DNA of 64,000 nucleotides from Parietaria judaica (Eukaryota; Streptophyta; Magnoliopsida; Rosales; Urticaceae), in assembly GCA_954871525.1 (NCBI GenBank), contig OX940870.1, positions 6,417,501 through 6,481,500 of the forward strand, read 5' to 3'. Numbering within the stretch: position 1 is the first letter of the stretch; each line of letters starts with the position of its first letter. The translations under genes were made by a program, and so were the position numbers. Below the pieces are notes generated by a model. That model did no database searches, had not been told where the DNA came from, and worked only from the letters and a program-made list of their open reading frames with translations. Shown here piece after piece: positions 48,891 through 60,058 of this stretch.

Positions 48891-50234
48891 ATGGCGGGCA
48901 CTAAGAAGTACGTTTCGCAGGAAGAGCTCGCGGCCCATAATAAGCCCGGCGATCTCTGGATCTCCATCCACGGCAAGATCTATGATGTTTCAGAGTGGGC
49001 CAATCGCCATCCCGGCGGCGAGCTTCCGCTCCTCAACCTCGCCGGGAAAGATGTCACTGACGCCTTCATTGCCTTCCACGGCGGACACGTCTGGCAGCAC
49101 CTGGACCAGTTCCACACCGGCTTCCATCTCGCCAGCTACGCCGTCTCCAACGTCTCCCGTGACTACCGCAACCTGGCCGGCCACTTCACCAAGATCGGCC
49201 TCTTCCACCAGAAAGGCCACGTCACGCTGTTCACCCTCTGCGCCCTCGCATTAATGCTCTTCACAAGCATCTACGGTGTAGTCTGCTCCGACAACACGCT
49301 CGTGCACATGGCCTCCGGCGCGCTGATGGGGTTCTCGTGGATTCAGGGCGGTTGGATCGGCCACGACTCAGGACACCATCGGGTCATAGAGACCCCGCTA
49401 TTGAACCATTTGCTCCACATCTTCATCGTAAACTGCCTCGGCGGGGTCAGCATCGGGTGGTGGAGATGGAACCACAACGCCCACCACATCTCCTGCAACA
49501 GCCTCGATTTCGACCCCGATATCCAGCACATGCCAATCTTCGCCATCTCGTCGAAATTCTTCGCCTCACTCCGGTCCTGCTACTACGAGAGGGTGATGAG
49601 CTTCGACTCCGTTTCTCGCTTCCTCGTCAGCTACCAGCACTGGACTTTCTACCCCGTCATTTCCCTCAGTAGGCTAAGCATCCTCGGGCTGTCATTGGCC
49701 ATGCTCTTCTCCAAGCGAAAAGTGCCTAATCGCAGCCTCGAGATTCTCTGCCTCGCCGTGTTCTGGATTTGGTACTCACTGCTAGTCTCTTACCTCCCGA
49801 ACTGGCGCGAGAGAGCCATCTTCGTGTTTCTAAGTTTATCAGCGACGGGCATCCAACAACTGCAGTTCAGCCTTAACCATTTCTCGTCCAGCGTCTACGT
49901 GGGACCACCCAACGGCAACGACTGGTTCGAGAAGCAGACGAACGGGACGCTGAACATCGAGTGCCCCACGTGGATGGACTGGTTCCACGGCGGGCTTCAG
50001 TTCCAGATAGAGCACCACCTCTTCCCTCGCCTGCCTCGCTGCCAGCTCAGGAAGGTCTCTCCCTTGGTCGCCGAGCTCTGCAAGAAGCACAACCTTCCGT
50101 ACAAGAGCGCGGTGTTCGTGAAGGCCAACCTGATGACGCTCCACACTCTCAAAACCGCCGCTCTGGAGGCGCGTGACCTGGCCAACCCCGTCCCAAAGAA
50201 CTTGGTGTGGGAGGCTGTCAACACTCACGGATGA
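48891..50234 (+). CDS. SLD: Cytochrome b5-fused sphingolipid delta-8 desaturase, copy 2
   Basis: Intronless, 447 residues, same architecture as copy 1: cytochrome b5 HPGG at 40-43, HDSGH near 158, HNAHH near 195 and QIEHH at 372-376. It is one residue shorter than copy 1 owing to a change around FYPVISLSRL. All iron-binding histidines are present. The 5' coding part and leader resemble copy 3 most, while the 3' third (from about 49900) is nearly identical at DNA level to copy 1. This mosaic pattern suggests gene conversion. Substrate calls rest on the HDSGH box; delta-6 acyl activity is less likely but not excluded. Confidence 0.92.
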   Translation: MAGTKKYVSQEELAAHNKPGDLWISIHGKIYDVSEWANRHPGGELPLLNLAGKDVTDAFIAFHGGHVWQHLDQFHTGFHLASYAVSNVSRDYRNLAGHFTKIGLFHQKGHVTLFTLCALALMLFTSIYGVVCSDNTLVHMASGALMGFSWIQGGWIGHDSGHHRVIETPLLNHLLHIFIVNCLGGVSIGWWRWNHNAHHISCNSLDFDPDIQHMPIFAISSKFFASLRSCYYERVMSFDSVSRFLVSYQHWTFYPVISLSRLSILGLSLAMLFSKRKVPNRSLEILCLAVFWIWYSLLVSYLPNWRERAIFVFLSLSATGIQQLQFSLNHFSSSVYVGPPNGNDWFEKQTNGTLNIECPTWMDWFHGGLQFQIEHHLFPRLPRCQLRKVSPLVAELCKKHNLPYKSAVFVKANLMTLHTLKTAALEARDLANPVPKNLVWEAVNTHG

Positions 50235-50739
50235 TCGATCGAGATTCGAGACCAACGTGGGGTATTGATTTAACCCCTATTAATAACATAGGGGCCTAGG
50301 AGGAGAAAAATTAAGGGTCCCTGCAAGCAATTTATATATTAGCGGCCTCTTTTTGTGCTCTATAAATTATTTAAAAATAGTTTTAGATGTGGTTCGCGTT
50401 TATCGAGCTAGTCGTATATACGCGTCTAGTAGTGTATGTGAAGTGCTTGGAACTATATATGCCTTTAATCTGAAGAAACTGGTCGTTTAGTAGCTCTTGT
50501 TACCACTTTTTTTTTTGTTCATGTTGTGTCGTCTCTGAATGCAAACGTGCACGTGCTGAACCATGCATGCACGTTGTTGAACCATGCATGCTTAGAGAGC
50601 ATGAGTGCATGTGCATCAGCATGAGTTTAAACACAGTGTCAGTATCTAAGAAATTTATATATTAAAGAGTCTGCTAAGTGCTGAATTTGTCTTCCTTAGA
50701 TACCAAAAAGTACCCTAAATAATATACTTATAATCCCCT
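50235..50739. other. Desaturase copy 2 downstream region
   Basis: Contains the 3' end of copy 2 and nearby direct repeats of CTGAACCATGCATGCACGT type (about 50556-50590). No gene is seen. Confidence 0.5.
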
Positions 50740-51750
50740 GCAAAAGCAAAATTTTCTAAAGTATCTCATGTTCAAAAAATTCGAATTCTGAGCCTAAGAT
50801 ATTTTTGTGTGACTAGTATTTAAAGTTAATTTCTTCTGTTAAGAAATTTGATTTCATCCGTCAAACTCTAGTGGTACTATATATATATAGTATATACTAC
50901 GTAGCACCTCAGATGCACCATGAAGATTTTGCAACACAACCACATGGCACATTTTTTTTCTTAAGTATTATTACAAATATATTTTAATATATAATAATAA
51001 TTAAAATTAAAATTAAAATCAAATAATAAAATAATAAAATAATTTAATGAGCTTATATCACTTATATTTTATTATGAAGCATTAAATATATTTAGTTATT
51101 CAAGATTATTAAAATAAAAATCTACACCATTGATAAAAATACCCTTAAAAATAGTGTTATATGCATATTTCCATTCGTTTTTAATTCTTAACTATAGTAA
51201 TTTTAATTTAATTTTTGCCACTTTTGTCAAAAATTAGAATTTCTAAGACACACTTCACTAATGTCACTAAATGTGTCTTATACTTTTAAATCAACACATT
51301 ACTATAGTAACGCATTAAAAACGAATGGAAATATATTAATTCATGCGTAAACACTATTTGTTTAATAATCTTGTGTAGATTATTCTATCACCTGTGTAGA
51401 TTTTATTTAATAATCTTGGATAACTAAATATATTAAATATTTCATATAAGTTATATAACCTCATTAAATTATTATTATTATTATTTTGATTTTAATTATT
51501 ATTATATTATTATATTCGTAATAATACTTAAGAAGAAGAAAAATGTCATGTGGCAGTCAAATGCCTTGTGGTTGTTGTCAAATCTATATAACGCATCTGA
51601 GGTGCCACGTACGCCACTAACTGAATTTGACAGAAGAAACCAAATTTCTTAACATAAATAATTTTAGGTACTAGAGTCACACAAAAAAAAAACTTGGGTA
51701 CATAATTCAAAATATTTAAAACATCGGATACTTTAGCCACAATTTAACTT
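50740..51750. mobile_element. Diverged long-inverted-repeat element
   Basis: The left arm (about 50750-51290) and right arm (about 51290-51745) are reverse complements with many differences. Paired landmarks are GTAGCACCTCAGATGCACC with GCATCTGAGGTGCCACGTAC, AAAGTATCTCATGTT with ATCGGATACTTTAG, and TTTCCATTCGTTTTTAA with TTAAAAACGAATGGAAA. No coding sequence. Borders and target duplication are uncertain. Confidence 0.7.
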
Positions 51751-52426
51751 TTCTTAATGTAAGTTTTTCAGTATGTCGTTGTCTCGTTGATGTAACTTTT
51801 TTTGTTGAAGGAATTGCGATATGTAAGTTGCAGTTTTGCTGTCATTTATCTAATTAAACAACAAAATGTATGTTATGTCACTCAACAGTCGACCCAAGTA
51901 AATATAAAGTAGTTTCGTGCGAGTTTGTTTTTTCTAGTTCAATACTTAGCTCTTTATTTTATTGGTGAATTTAGATTTTGTTTCAATTTTAAGTTTAATC
52001 TTCGTTGGTGTTTTTTTCTTTTTTTGTTAATTGTGAATTTAGATTTTCTTTCAATTGTATAAGTTTAATCTTTGTTTGGTTCTCAGTTTTATAAAGAGTC
52101 AAGACTAGATTATTTGTTTCTTTAAGCTAATTACTAAACTTTAAATTCTTGGTAACCAAGACCGGCCAACTCGAATAACGAAGTTTAATTAAAGGCGGAT
52201 GTTGAAGGATTCTGTGTTTGAAAGCAAATGGGTTATCAAGTGGCACGTGTAACCACTGGCAGATGCGTTGTAGGGTTAACAAGTGGAATTAAGTGGCAGT
52301 TGTGTTATAGATAATAGGGGAATCAATTGGCTCGATTGATTGCTGAAGGCAGAGAAAATATATTTTCAAATTATAATCAGCTTTCTGAAAATATAAAGAT
52401 TGTTCAAGTAAGAAAAAATGAATACT
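51751..52426. other. AT-rich spacer
   Basis: Non-coding; no clear transposon ends seen. Confidence 0.4.
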
Positions 52427-53406
52427 GTTAAGGTCCGGTCGGCAGAGCCGGCCCGATAGGTGGGCGAGTTGGGCGACCGCCCAAGGCCCCCAATATTATA
52501 TAATTTAAAAGAATGCTTATAAGATCAGATGAAAGAGGCCTCCTTGTTTGTGTTGTAAGCGATGAAACTTGAAAAATCAAGAACAATAACATACTAGAAA
52601 AATCAAGAAAAAAATATATTTCGTGGAGCAACAATAAGTATTTGTATTTAAGCATAGTACGTTGTGTCAAGTATATTATTATTAAGAAATTAAAAAAGGC
52701 ATCGATTTAACTTTTCGCCCAAGGCCCCCGAAAATATTGGGCCGGCTCTGCCGGTCGGATCTCTCTTAACTCGAGGATGTCACGAAGAAAATGCCCTCAA
52801 GCCATCGACCCCCGAGTCAATGACACCCGAGTCGACGACACCTGAGCCGTTGATTCCCAAGACGACACCCGAGTCGTCGACCCCTGAGTCAACGACGCCC
52901 CCGGGTCAACAACACCCGAGTCGTCGACGACGCCGTCGATCCCCGAGTCACCGATCCCGGAAAGCGACGGCACCCTGAGCCAGGGGCTTAGAGGAGACTG
53001 AGGGCACTAAGATCAAGGATTTTGCAATGATGAACAAGGCGGCAGAAAACAGCCGACGACGTGACGTGCATTTAATGAAGTTCTGACACACGCCACCTAC
53101 CTCTAATTACAGACACTCGACAGCAACACAGAGCATGGGGAAGGCCATACTCTGTACGTTGGCCTTGCCTAGGGGAGTGTTGATGGGATTAGACGAGGAA
53201 AAGGGCGGGAAACCGAATGGAATGGAGGGGATAACAGCCTCTATACAATGTAACAAACACCTCCTTGAATGGGACTGGCTCAAAGAGAACTCCATGTATT
53301 CATGCAAGATTATCAACATACAAAGATCCATTTCTAAATATTATTCTGTCATCTGTAAGTACTTCGAGTTGTAAAACGAGAAAGACCGAACCTCTTTCTT
53401 TAAAAA
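52427..53406. mobile_element. Putative LTR fragment with tandem ACCCGAGTCGTCGAC repeats
   Basis: Begins TGTTAAGGTCCGGTCGG, interrupted by the hAT element at 52443-52750, then continues ATCTCTCTTAACTCGAGG. The segment 52790-52980 is a degenerate tandem array of CGACACCCGAGTCG-type units. It ends near AAAACA (53406). No target duplication and no coding domain were found, so the LTR call is tentative. Confidence 0.4.
52443..52750. mobile_element. Non-autonomous hAT element (CAGAGCCGGCC ends)
   Basis: 308 bp with inverted ends CAGAGCCGGCCC / GGGCCGGCTCTG and a perfect 8-bp duplication CCGGTCGG (52435-52442 and 52751-52758). Sub-ends CGCCCAAGGCCCCC occur in inverted-like positions. It is inserted inside an older repeat. 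Confidence 0.9.
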
Positions 53407-53629
53407 CAAGGAGTAATCCTTGTGATGTTTGAGTGTACGAAAAGCCCTAAAAAAATACCGCATATTTTAAGCATATTTAATTTTTTTTTTTTTTTGTTAA
53501 TTGGTTCGTGTTCTCTTGTTATTGGAAGAGTTGTGATATTTTGGATATATTTTCAGGTTTGATAATTGTAAATCTCAAATATATATAATTACGTTACAGT
53601 ATTCCTCCGCGATAAGTGAGGGCTGTACA

Positions 53630-53882
53630 AGGGCGGAAATATGGTATTCGGGGTGGGGTTCAAACCAACAAAAAAAAATAGTAGTATTATTACATAATTT
53701 TGAATAATTTTAGTGTACGTACACAGAAAATTTCACCTCAACCTCCCTAAAATTTAAATATAACCCCTCTAAGTGTGATATCCGACAAAAAAAAATTATT
53801 ATAGCCCTCCAAGAGGAAATTCGTGGTTCCACTACTAGGACTATACATTAATAAATTTGAGTTTCGTGGTTCCACTACTAGG
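53630..53882. mobile_element. Decayed small hAT-like element
   Basis: The left end AAGGGCGGAAATATGG and right end CGTGGTTCCACTACTAG resemble worn CAGTGGCGGA-type termini. The flanks GGCTGTAC and GACTATAC agree at six of eight bases. Its right end lies inside the first units of the 43-bp tandem repeat. Confidence 0.45.
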
Positions 53883-53946
53883 ACTATACATTAATAAATT
53901 TGAGTTTCGTGGTTCCACTACTAGGACTATACATTAATAAATTTGA
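53819..53946. repeat. Three tandem copies of a 43-bp unit
   Basis: The unit contains CGTGGTTCCACTACTAGGAC followed by TATACATTAATAAATTTGA. Three near-identical copies end at about 53860, 53903 and 53946. The unit joins a transposon-like terminus to its flank. Confidence 0.9.
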
Positions 53947-54097
53947 GTTTGTGTCAAGTAACTTTACATTAGTTTTAGAAAAGAAATATAAAAATAGTAG
54001 TTTCTTATTATACTATAAAAATGTTGACACGTGTTATTTTTTTTCATGGTTACCCACAAAATTTGCCGTCTTATTATACTGGTACATCATACGTATT

Positions 54098-54194
54098 TTG
54101 TGCTTGGTCTAGTGGTAACAAGTACATCACTTAAGATGTTAGAGTTTTTGAATTCGAGTCATCATGCGAGTAAGAGTGAAATCCAAAGATCCTC

Positions 54195-54197
<3 letters not shown>
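54098..54197 (+). mobile_element. tRNA-derived SINE-like unit
   Basis: GCTTGGTCTAGTGGTAACAAG resembles a tRNA A box, and AATTCGAGTCATC about 45 bases later resembles a B box. It is followed by AGATCCTCG and a (TA)n run. There is no cloverleaf, so it is not a working tRNA. Confidence 0.55.

Positions 54198-54244
<47 letters not shown>
54198..54244. repeat. (TA)n microsatellite
   Basis: Uninterrupted TA run of about 47 bp directly after the SINE-like unit. Confidence 0.9.
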
Positions 54245-54251
<7 letters not shown>

Positions 54252-55922
54252 TGCTTATCATCTTTTCGAGTAGCTTTATAAGTTGACATGTATTTTATTA
54301 CTTTAATTCGATGTTGTATTTTTTTTCTTGTGGCGTGAAGTGAAACTTGACCTTATTTCCTTATGTAGAGCAGTTGTTTTAGTTTGTTTTGTTGAGTTTC
54401 CTCTTGTTCACATAATAAGAAACGACATGTCATATAACCAAAGTATTTTTTTTTTTCTTTCAAATTAATTATTAGAACTAAGCAAATCACTTCACGAGTA
54501 CTAGTACACGTCTTATAAAATTAAGCAGATTCTCCAATTGATTTTCATTTTGTAACTATCAACTTATCTATTAATAGACAGAAAATCTTTGGCATCTAAT
54601 TGATATATTTTGGCTAATTTCAATGATGAGTACGACACACCAGTCCTACAACAAGTCTAAGCTCAATTATATATGATATATAAAGCATAATCGTCTGTTA
54701 ATTATTAGCAAAACAGAGCTCACGTGATAACGAACAAAATATCTTTCAAACAGTACATATAATACTAAATATCTAAGCATCTTCAAATATTTAACATTTT
54801 TATTTTGGACTAATCATAAAAACTATAGCCCTATTAAATTTGGCGTGTGTGATGCTATTTTCCAGCTCCTTAACAGCGATTCACAAGTGCTTGCCTTTAG
54901 GGGTCAGCACAATGCCACAATCTAACATTCAAACTTCAAATAATTATGAGCATATTTTTTATTTATTTTAAAATGTCCAAAGAAATATAACATTCAAACA
55001 TTCTTTATTTCTCACACAACCTAATCAAAACATAAATGAAATATACTGTGACAATATTTCAAGAAGAAAAAAAAACGGTTTATTTTTTTTTTATCCCGGT
55101 TCTAAAAAAATATTGGATTATGTTTTTCTTTAGTCCAATCTAAACTATTGGCATTTATTATATGACGGTCTTGATTGATCAACTTTAACAATGAAAATTA
55201 GATATTAAAAAAAACGGATTTCTGGTTCCAAAACCATAAATTTTTGGTTCAGATTTTATTTGAAGAAAAAAAAATCTAGTATCTATTTACATATTTAAGC
55301 AGGATACGAGTCGACAGCTAAGATTACGTAACCTTAAACCATATTGTGTGCTGTAATACAGTAAAGAAAAATAAATAGAAAAAAAAAAACACGACGTGAG
55401 ACAATTACTGGTTTAAAATTAACTATGTGTCTTGATTTACACATAGTTTTTAGGTAGCGATATTCCATCTCCAGCAGTATTATTGTAATATTGTAGGACA
55501 TTTCTATTTAATTTACGATGTTGATATTTAATTTTCAAACAAACGATGGTTTTATTAACGAGACATGCGCAATTAATTGCATATCGAAGTCACAAATTGT
55601 CGGCAAGAAAATGCAAGCTTCAATGTTACTATTTGTATCTACCAAACCAATTTAAAGCCCACTAAGTCTAAGTGTCTAACAATAAGATTATTTCATCACG
55701 TTATATGTATATAATTGTATTAGACTATTAGTAAAATATTATATAGTTTAGTGGTGTGCTGGTGTTTATACTTATTGATACTTTTCTTGTTATTTAGGTT
55801 TCTTGTATCAGAGATGTAAATATTCAATTTTATCAATGAGAAAATTAACATATCACATATAAGCTTTTAGGGCTAAAAAGGGGAAAAAGTTCAAAACCCT
55901 AGCTTCCAAATCCTCTGCCGCC

Positions 55923-57092
55923 TAGGGGCGTAAATAAAATGCGGAAACTGGATAAAAATCTGTATCCAATTTTAAATTTCGAGCCGTAATCCATATCCGG
56001 ATTCCGGAATTAGATATCCGAATCCGGATTAGAACCGTATTCGAATAGAATCCGGTTTTTAGACTCGGTTTTTTTTCTCGTTAATTTTTTTTTTAAGAAA
56101 AGATGGCGAGACAATGTTTATTTTAGGGTTAATTGCGGCAAAAATACCCAACCTTTGGTCAAATTCTCTGTTGTGTATATAACCTCCGTAAATAGCGGCA
56201 AAAGTACCCAAACTTAGCATTTGAGAGTTGACCGAGAATATCTATCTATGTGGCAATCAGCCTTTGCCACGTGGCACACCACATGGCACTTGGCCACCAC
56301 GTGGCACGCCACATGGCACTTGGCCGCCACGTGGCATGCCACGTAATTATTGTTTTATTAAATATTATTTTTAAAAAATAAATATTTTTTAATTTTTTTA
56401 AAAAAATAAAATTATTTTTCCATAAAAACCAATAATGAATATTTAAATATAATTATTCATTTTAGAAAAGTGGATCAAACGAAATAAATAAAGAAAAAAA
56501 TCTCCGTTCACGGTTCACTCAAGCTCCGCCTTCGATCCGGTTTACGTGGCATGCCACGTGGCAGCCAAGTGCCACGTGGCAAAGACTGATTGCCACATAG
56601 ATAGATATTCTCGGTCAACTCCCAAATGCTAAGTTTGGGTACTTTTGCCGCCATTTACGGAGGTTGTATACACAACAGAGAATTTGACCAAAGGTTGGGT
56701 ATTTTTGCCGCAATTAACCCTTTATTAAGTTATTTTATGCATTTAAATTTTGAGACAATGGGATGTACGTTTTTTGTTTTTCATTATCCATTTGGATGTA
56801 AGACTTTTGATATACGTATTAGATTTGTACGGTATTATGACGGCTGAGACTTGAGAAAATGTACGTATTTACTTCTCTTTTTTTACGGATCCGGGTAAAA
56901 CTCCAATTCCGGTGTCCAAAACCGGATTCAGATAATAAATCAGGATTTTAAAAAATAAGTATCCGGATTTTGGATAAACGATTTTTTGAATATCCGGATT
57001 TTTGGATTTGGATTCAAATAATGATTTTCGAATATCCAAATTCTGATACCGGATAGTAAAAAAAACCGGATATTCGCTTCAGTTTCACCCTT
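55923..57092. mobile_element. hAT-like element carrying a nested foldback insertion
   Basis: Starts TAGGGGCGTAAATA and ends AGTTTCACCCTTA, related to the TAGGGGTG elements at 6624 and 37032. Flanks CTGCCGCC (55915-55922) and CCGCCGCC (57093-57100) match at seven of eight bases. The interior has CCGGAT repeats on both sides and is split by the foldback element 56126-56720. Confidence 0.75.
56126..56720. mobile_element. Foldback MULE-like element (GGGTTAATTGCGG ends)
   Basis: 595 bp with arms of about 200 bp, starting GGGTTAATTGCGGCAAAAAT and ending with the complement. An inner second copy of GCGGCAAAAGTACCC occurs in each arm. Flanks TTTATTTTA and TTTATTAAG share their first six bases only. 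Between the arms are tandem CCACGTGGCA/CACATGGCACTTGGCC units (about 56265-56345). Confidence 0.8.
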
Positions 57093-59241
57093 ACCGCCGC
57101 CACAGCTCCTTTGTCGAACGTCCATCTCTGGCATCTTTTTATTTTGGCGTGTGAGGGATCCTCACGAAGAAAGTCTTATCTCACGAGCGTTTCCTGATGT
57201 GCGATCATCTAGGTCATCTTTAACAAAGCTTTCCCTCTTCGTCGCTATGCAACCTCTCTTCGGCGAATCCCGCATCTCTAACCCGAGATTTCACAGAATT
57301 GAAAAATTGCAACCTCCGCTACAAGCTTTCTCCGGCGCGACCTTCTCTGTCTCTAGATCTGCGCATACTCCTTCGACGTTGCTCCAAGTCTCTGATCTTC
57401 AGATCTTCTTAGTTTCTCCGGTATGTTTCTGGTCACCATCTTTGCCGGACATCCTTCTCTGGCACCTCTTCTCAGGTCGCAAATCTCCTCAAACACTCTA
57501 GATCTCGGACTCTCCGCGCGAACCTTCAGTTATGTTTGTCTTATTTTGCTCTCTAGATCCCGTGATTTCCTAAATCGCAATTTTTACTTTAGCCCGTTTT
57601 CTCTGACGATTGTCGTATCTCTTCTGCCCATTGTCGTATCTCTCGTCACGATTACATCTACAACTCGAAGAGCCTTCACGCTCGCAATTCTCAAGATTCA
57701 CCAGAATTTTACGCAACAATTTTGGTGACGCTCATTCCAACGTTGCCTCTCCAGCTTCAAATCCAAAGCTCTCTATCGCCACCGTCTCTCATTTGGACAT
57801 CATTCGCCAACAACGTCCTCCGGGTTGCGCGCATATCCCTCTCCTGCATTTTCACTTAGTTCGCAGTTCTCCACACGCACTCTACAAGTGTGATCCTCAT
57901 GTAACTGAGCTCTGCCTTTGACACAAGATCTCTGCGATTGTCCACAACTTTGGCCACCACCATTAGCCACCACTCTAACCAGCATGCCGACGTGTATCTC
58001 TCAGGCGAGCTTTCAGCCGCACATCTTCTCTGCGCAGCTCTTCTCCTCGCACATCCTCTTCAACTTCGGCGAAGTCTTTCCAGCTAGCCGCTTCTTCAAT
58101 TCTTCCAAGATTGTGGTATCTATGTTCAACTACTTTAGCGAGCTACAGCCAACGCGTCTTTCTTCAGTGCTTGTCCCTCCGATTGCGAACATCCTCTCCA
58201 AAGCACTACCATGAATTTTTTTTGATGAACTTAATTCTACGCTTGGTCGTATATCATATACTACCAAACTTGAGGGGTGATGTTTATACTTTATGATACT
58301 TTTTCTATTATTTTAGCTTCTTGTATTAAAGACGTAGATACCTAATTTTATCAATTAAAAAAATTAAGTTTTCCAACATTAGCGTTCATGCATATTTATA
58401 TTTTAGACCATGCGATATTTATGAAAATATACCAAAAAAATCTATTCAAAGTTTCAAATAACCAAAATCACTTTGATATTATTATCTCCTTTTTAGTCTT
58501 TTCCATACACATTCTTTTTGGTGCATCATAGACCCTTAACTTCGAATGTTAATATCACTTCACTATTTACAAAAATTCTTATTGAATCATTCATCTATTT
58601 TGTTCAAATAATTTTTTAATATAATTTTTGCAAAGATCTATAATTTAAAGAGGAAACTAAAAAACTCACAATTTTTTAATGTGACTTCTCAGATCTACTT
58701 TTCTAATATATTCCAATTAAAGAAAACTGAGCCAATGACGTATTAGTACTCTAATTAATAATTATTGAGGATATGTCTCCTAGATTATAGCTGAGGTATG
58801 ACTTTGTCTGATCATAAGTCAAGCCACTTTTTTCTTTTTTAGGTAAATAAGAAGAATTAATATTTGTTTGATTCTGTCTAACCGAGTGACAATTTTGCTA
58901 ATATTTCAAATGACAGGGACTAAAGTGAGACGTCAGAACCCAACGTGGTATGTAATAATCAAGTATTAATATTATCAATCAACACAAAAAAGGGCCATAC
59001 ATTTATATATTTATATTATATGTTTTCTTCTTTAAATAAAAGCATCTTCCTTGGAGATCGTGTAGTATATTCGTATTTTTCACAGAAGAAGAAATTAACA
59101 TTTTTAATTACACAAAAGGGTAGAAGTGTAAAAAGTCTGAAAACAAAAAGAGCACATGCTTCGGAGTTCAAAAAGGGGCACTAAAAAAACCCATGTTAAA
59201 CTTTCATGAGAGCCACGTCACTTGGTCTGTAATAATCCAAA
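57093..59241. other. Gene-poor interval with an unassigned GC-richer block
   Basis: 57100-58210 is less AT-rich and has several overlapping open frames of 60-116 codons, none with recognisable domains. It is bracketed by a direct repeat (about 55760-55860 and 58270-58370), which suggests a decayed retroelement interior. 58370-59241 is AT-rich and featureless. Confidence 0.45.
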
Positions 59242-59689
59242 GGGATAATAGCGGCATAAGTTCTCAACCTTTACTCAACTGGGGCGGCATAGCCCCAACC
59301 CCATTTAATAGCGGTATAAGTATCAAAAGATGATTTCCGTCCATATTTGACTAACGAAAGTAGTCAACGTTTGCGTGATCAGCTTCTCATCAACATGGAC
59401 GCCACATAATCCGACATGTCACCATACACGTCATCCTCGCGTCATCAAATTTAATGCAATCGTCATTAATTTTGCATTAAATTTGATGACGCGAGGATGA
59501 CATGTATGGTGACATGTCGGATTACGTGGCGTCCACGTTGACGAGAAGCTGACCACGCAAACGTTGACTACTTCCGTTAGTCAAATATGGGCGGAAATCA
59601 TCTTTTGGTACTTATACCGCTATTAAATGAGGTTGGGGCTATGCCGCCCCAGTTGAGTAAAGGTTGAGGACTTATGCCGCTATTATCCC
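59242..59689. mobile_element. Foldback MULE-like element with perfect 9-bp duplication
   Basis: 448 bp, almost entirely two mirrored arms, with ends GGGATAATAGCGGCATAAG and its complement. TAATCCAAA flanks both sides (59233-59241 and 59690-59698). The inner inverted part contains GACGCCAC...GTGGCGTC. It ends 370 bp before the start codon of desaturase copy 3. No coding sequence. Confidence 0.93.
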
Positions 59690-60038
59690 TAATCCAAAAA
59701 ATGAAATTCACATGAACCAACTGGCAAACGACAATGGGGTTGGACCCAATGGCCAAGCCAAGAGGTAATAAATCGAGATAAATAAATAAATAAATAAATA
59801 ATTGTGATATTTCTCGTCTCTACGACGCTTATTCATTCTCCATTGTCTCTCGGCCAAGCAAATTGCCGAGCTGGAAATCTATGATGATATCCCATATCTC
59901 ATTCTAAGTTTTCAGTTATTCAAAACTGCCCCGCTTTTTCTTATTTTCTTGCAGAAACACCCCTCGCTTCAGTCCTCACTCTCTTCAAAAACGCCCAATT
60001 CGCTCCTCTCTTCCTCAGATCCACCCATTACTCTCTCT

Positions 60039-60058
60039 CTCTGCGCTCCGCTTCAACA
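60039..60058 (+). promoter_or_regulatory. Leader segment of desaturase copy 3 shared with copy 2
   Basis: CTCTGCGCTCCGCTTCAACA is identical to 48871-48890. A TTCAAAAAC box at 59985-59993 followed by GCCCAATT parallels TTTAAAAAC-GTCCAATC of copy 2 and TTTAAAAAC-ACCAAT of copy 1. Confidence 0.7.

Larger units (their letters stand above)
53407..55922. other. AT-rich repeat-bearing spacer
   Basis: 2.5 kb without a gene. It includes a hAT-like remnant with a 43-bp triplication (53630-53946), a SINE-like unit (54098-54197), a (TA)n microsatellite (54198-54244), and a segment near 55760-55860 repeated at 58270-58370. Confidence 0.5.

Noticed and set aside
53819..53946. CRISPR-like array
   Set aside because: Three contiguous 43-bp units without spacers in plant nuclear DNA; a simple tandem repeat.
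57151..58296. Protein-coding gene from the frames of 60-116 codons
   Set aside because: Several overlapping frames with no conserved motif, no splice-compatible continuation and a repeat-like setting.
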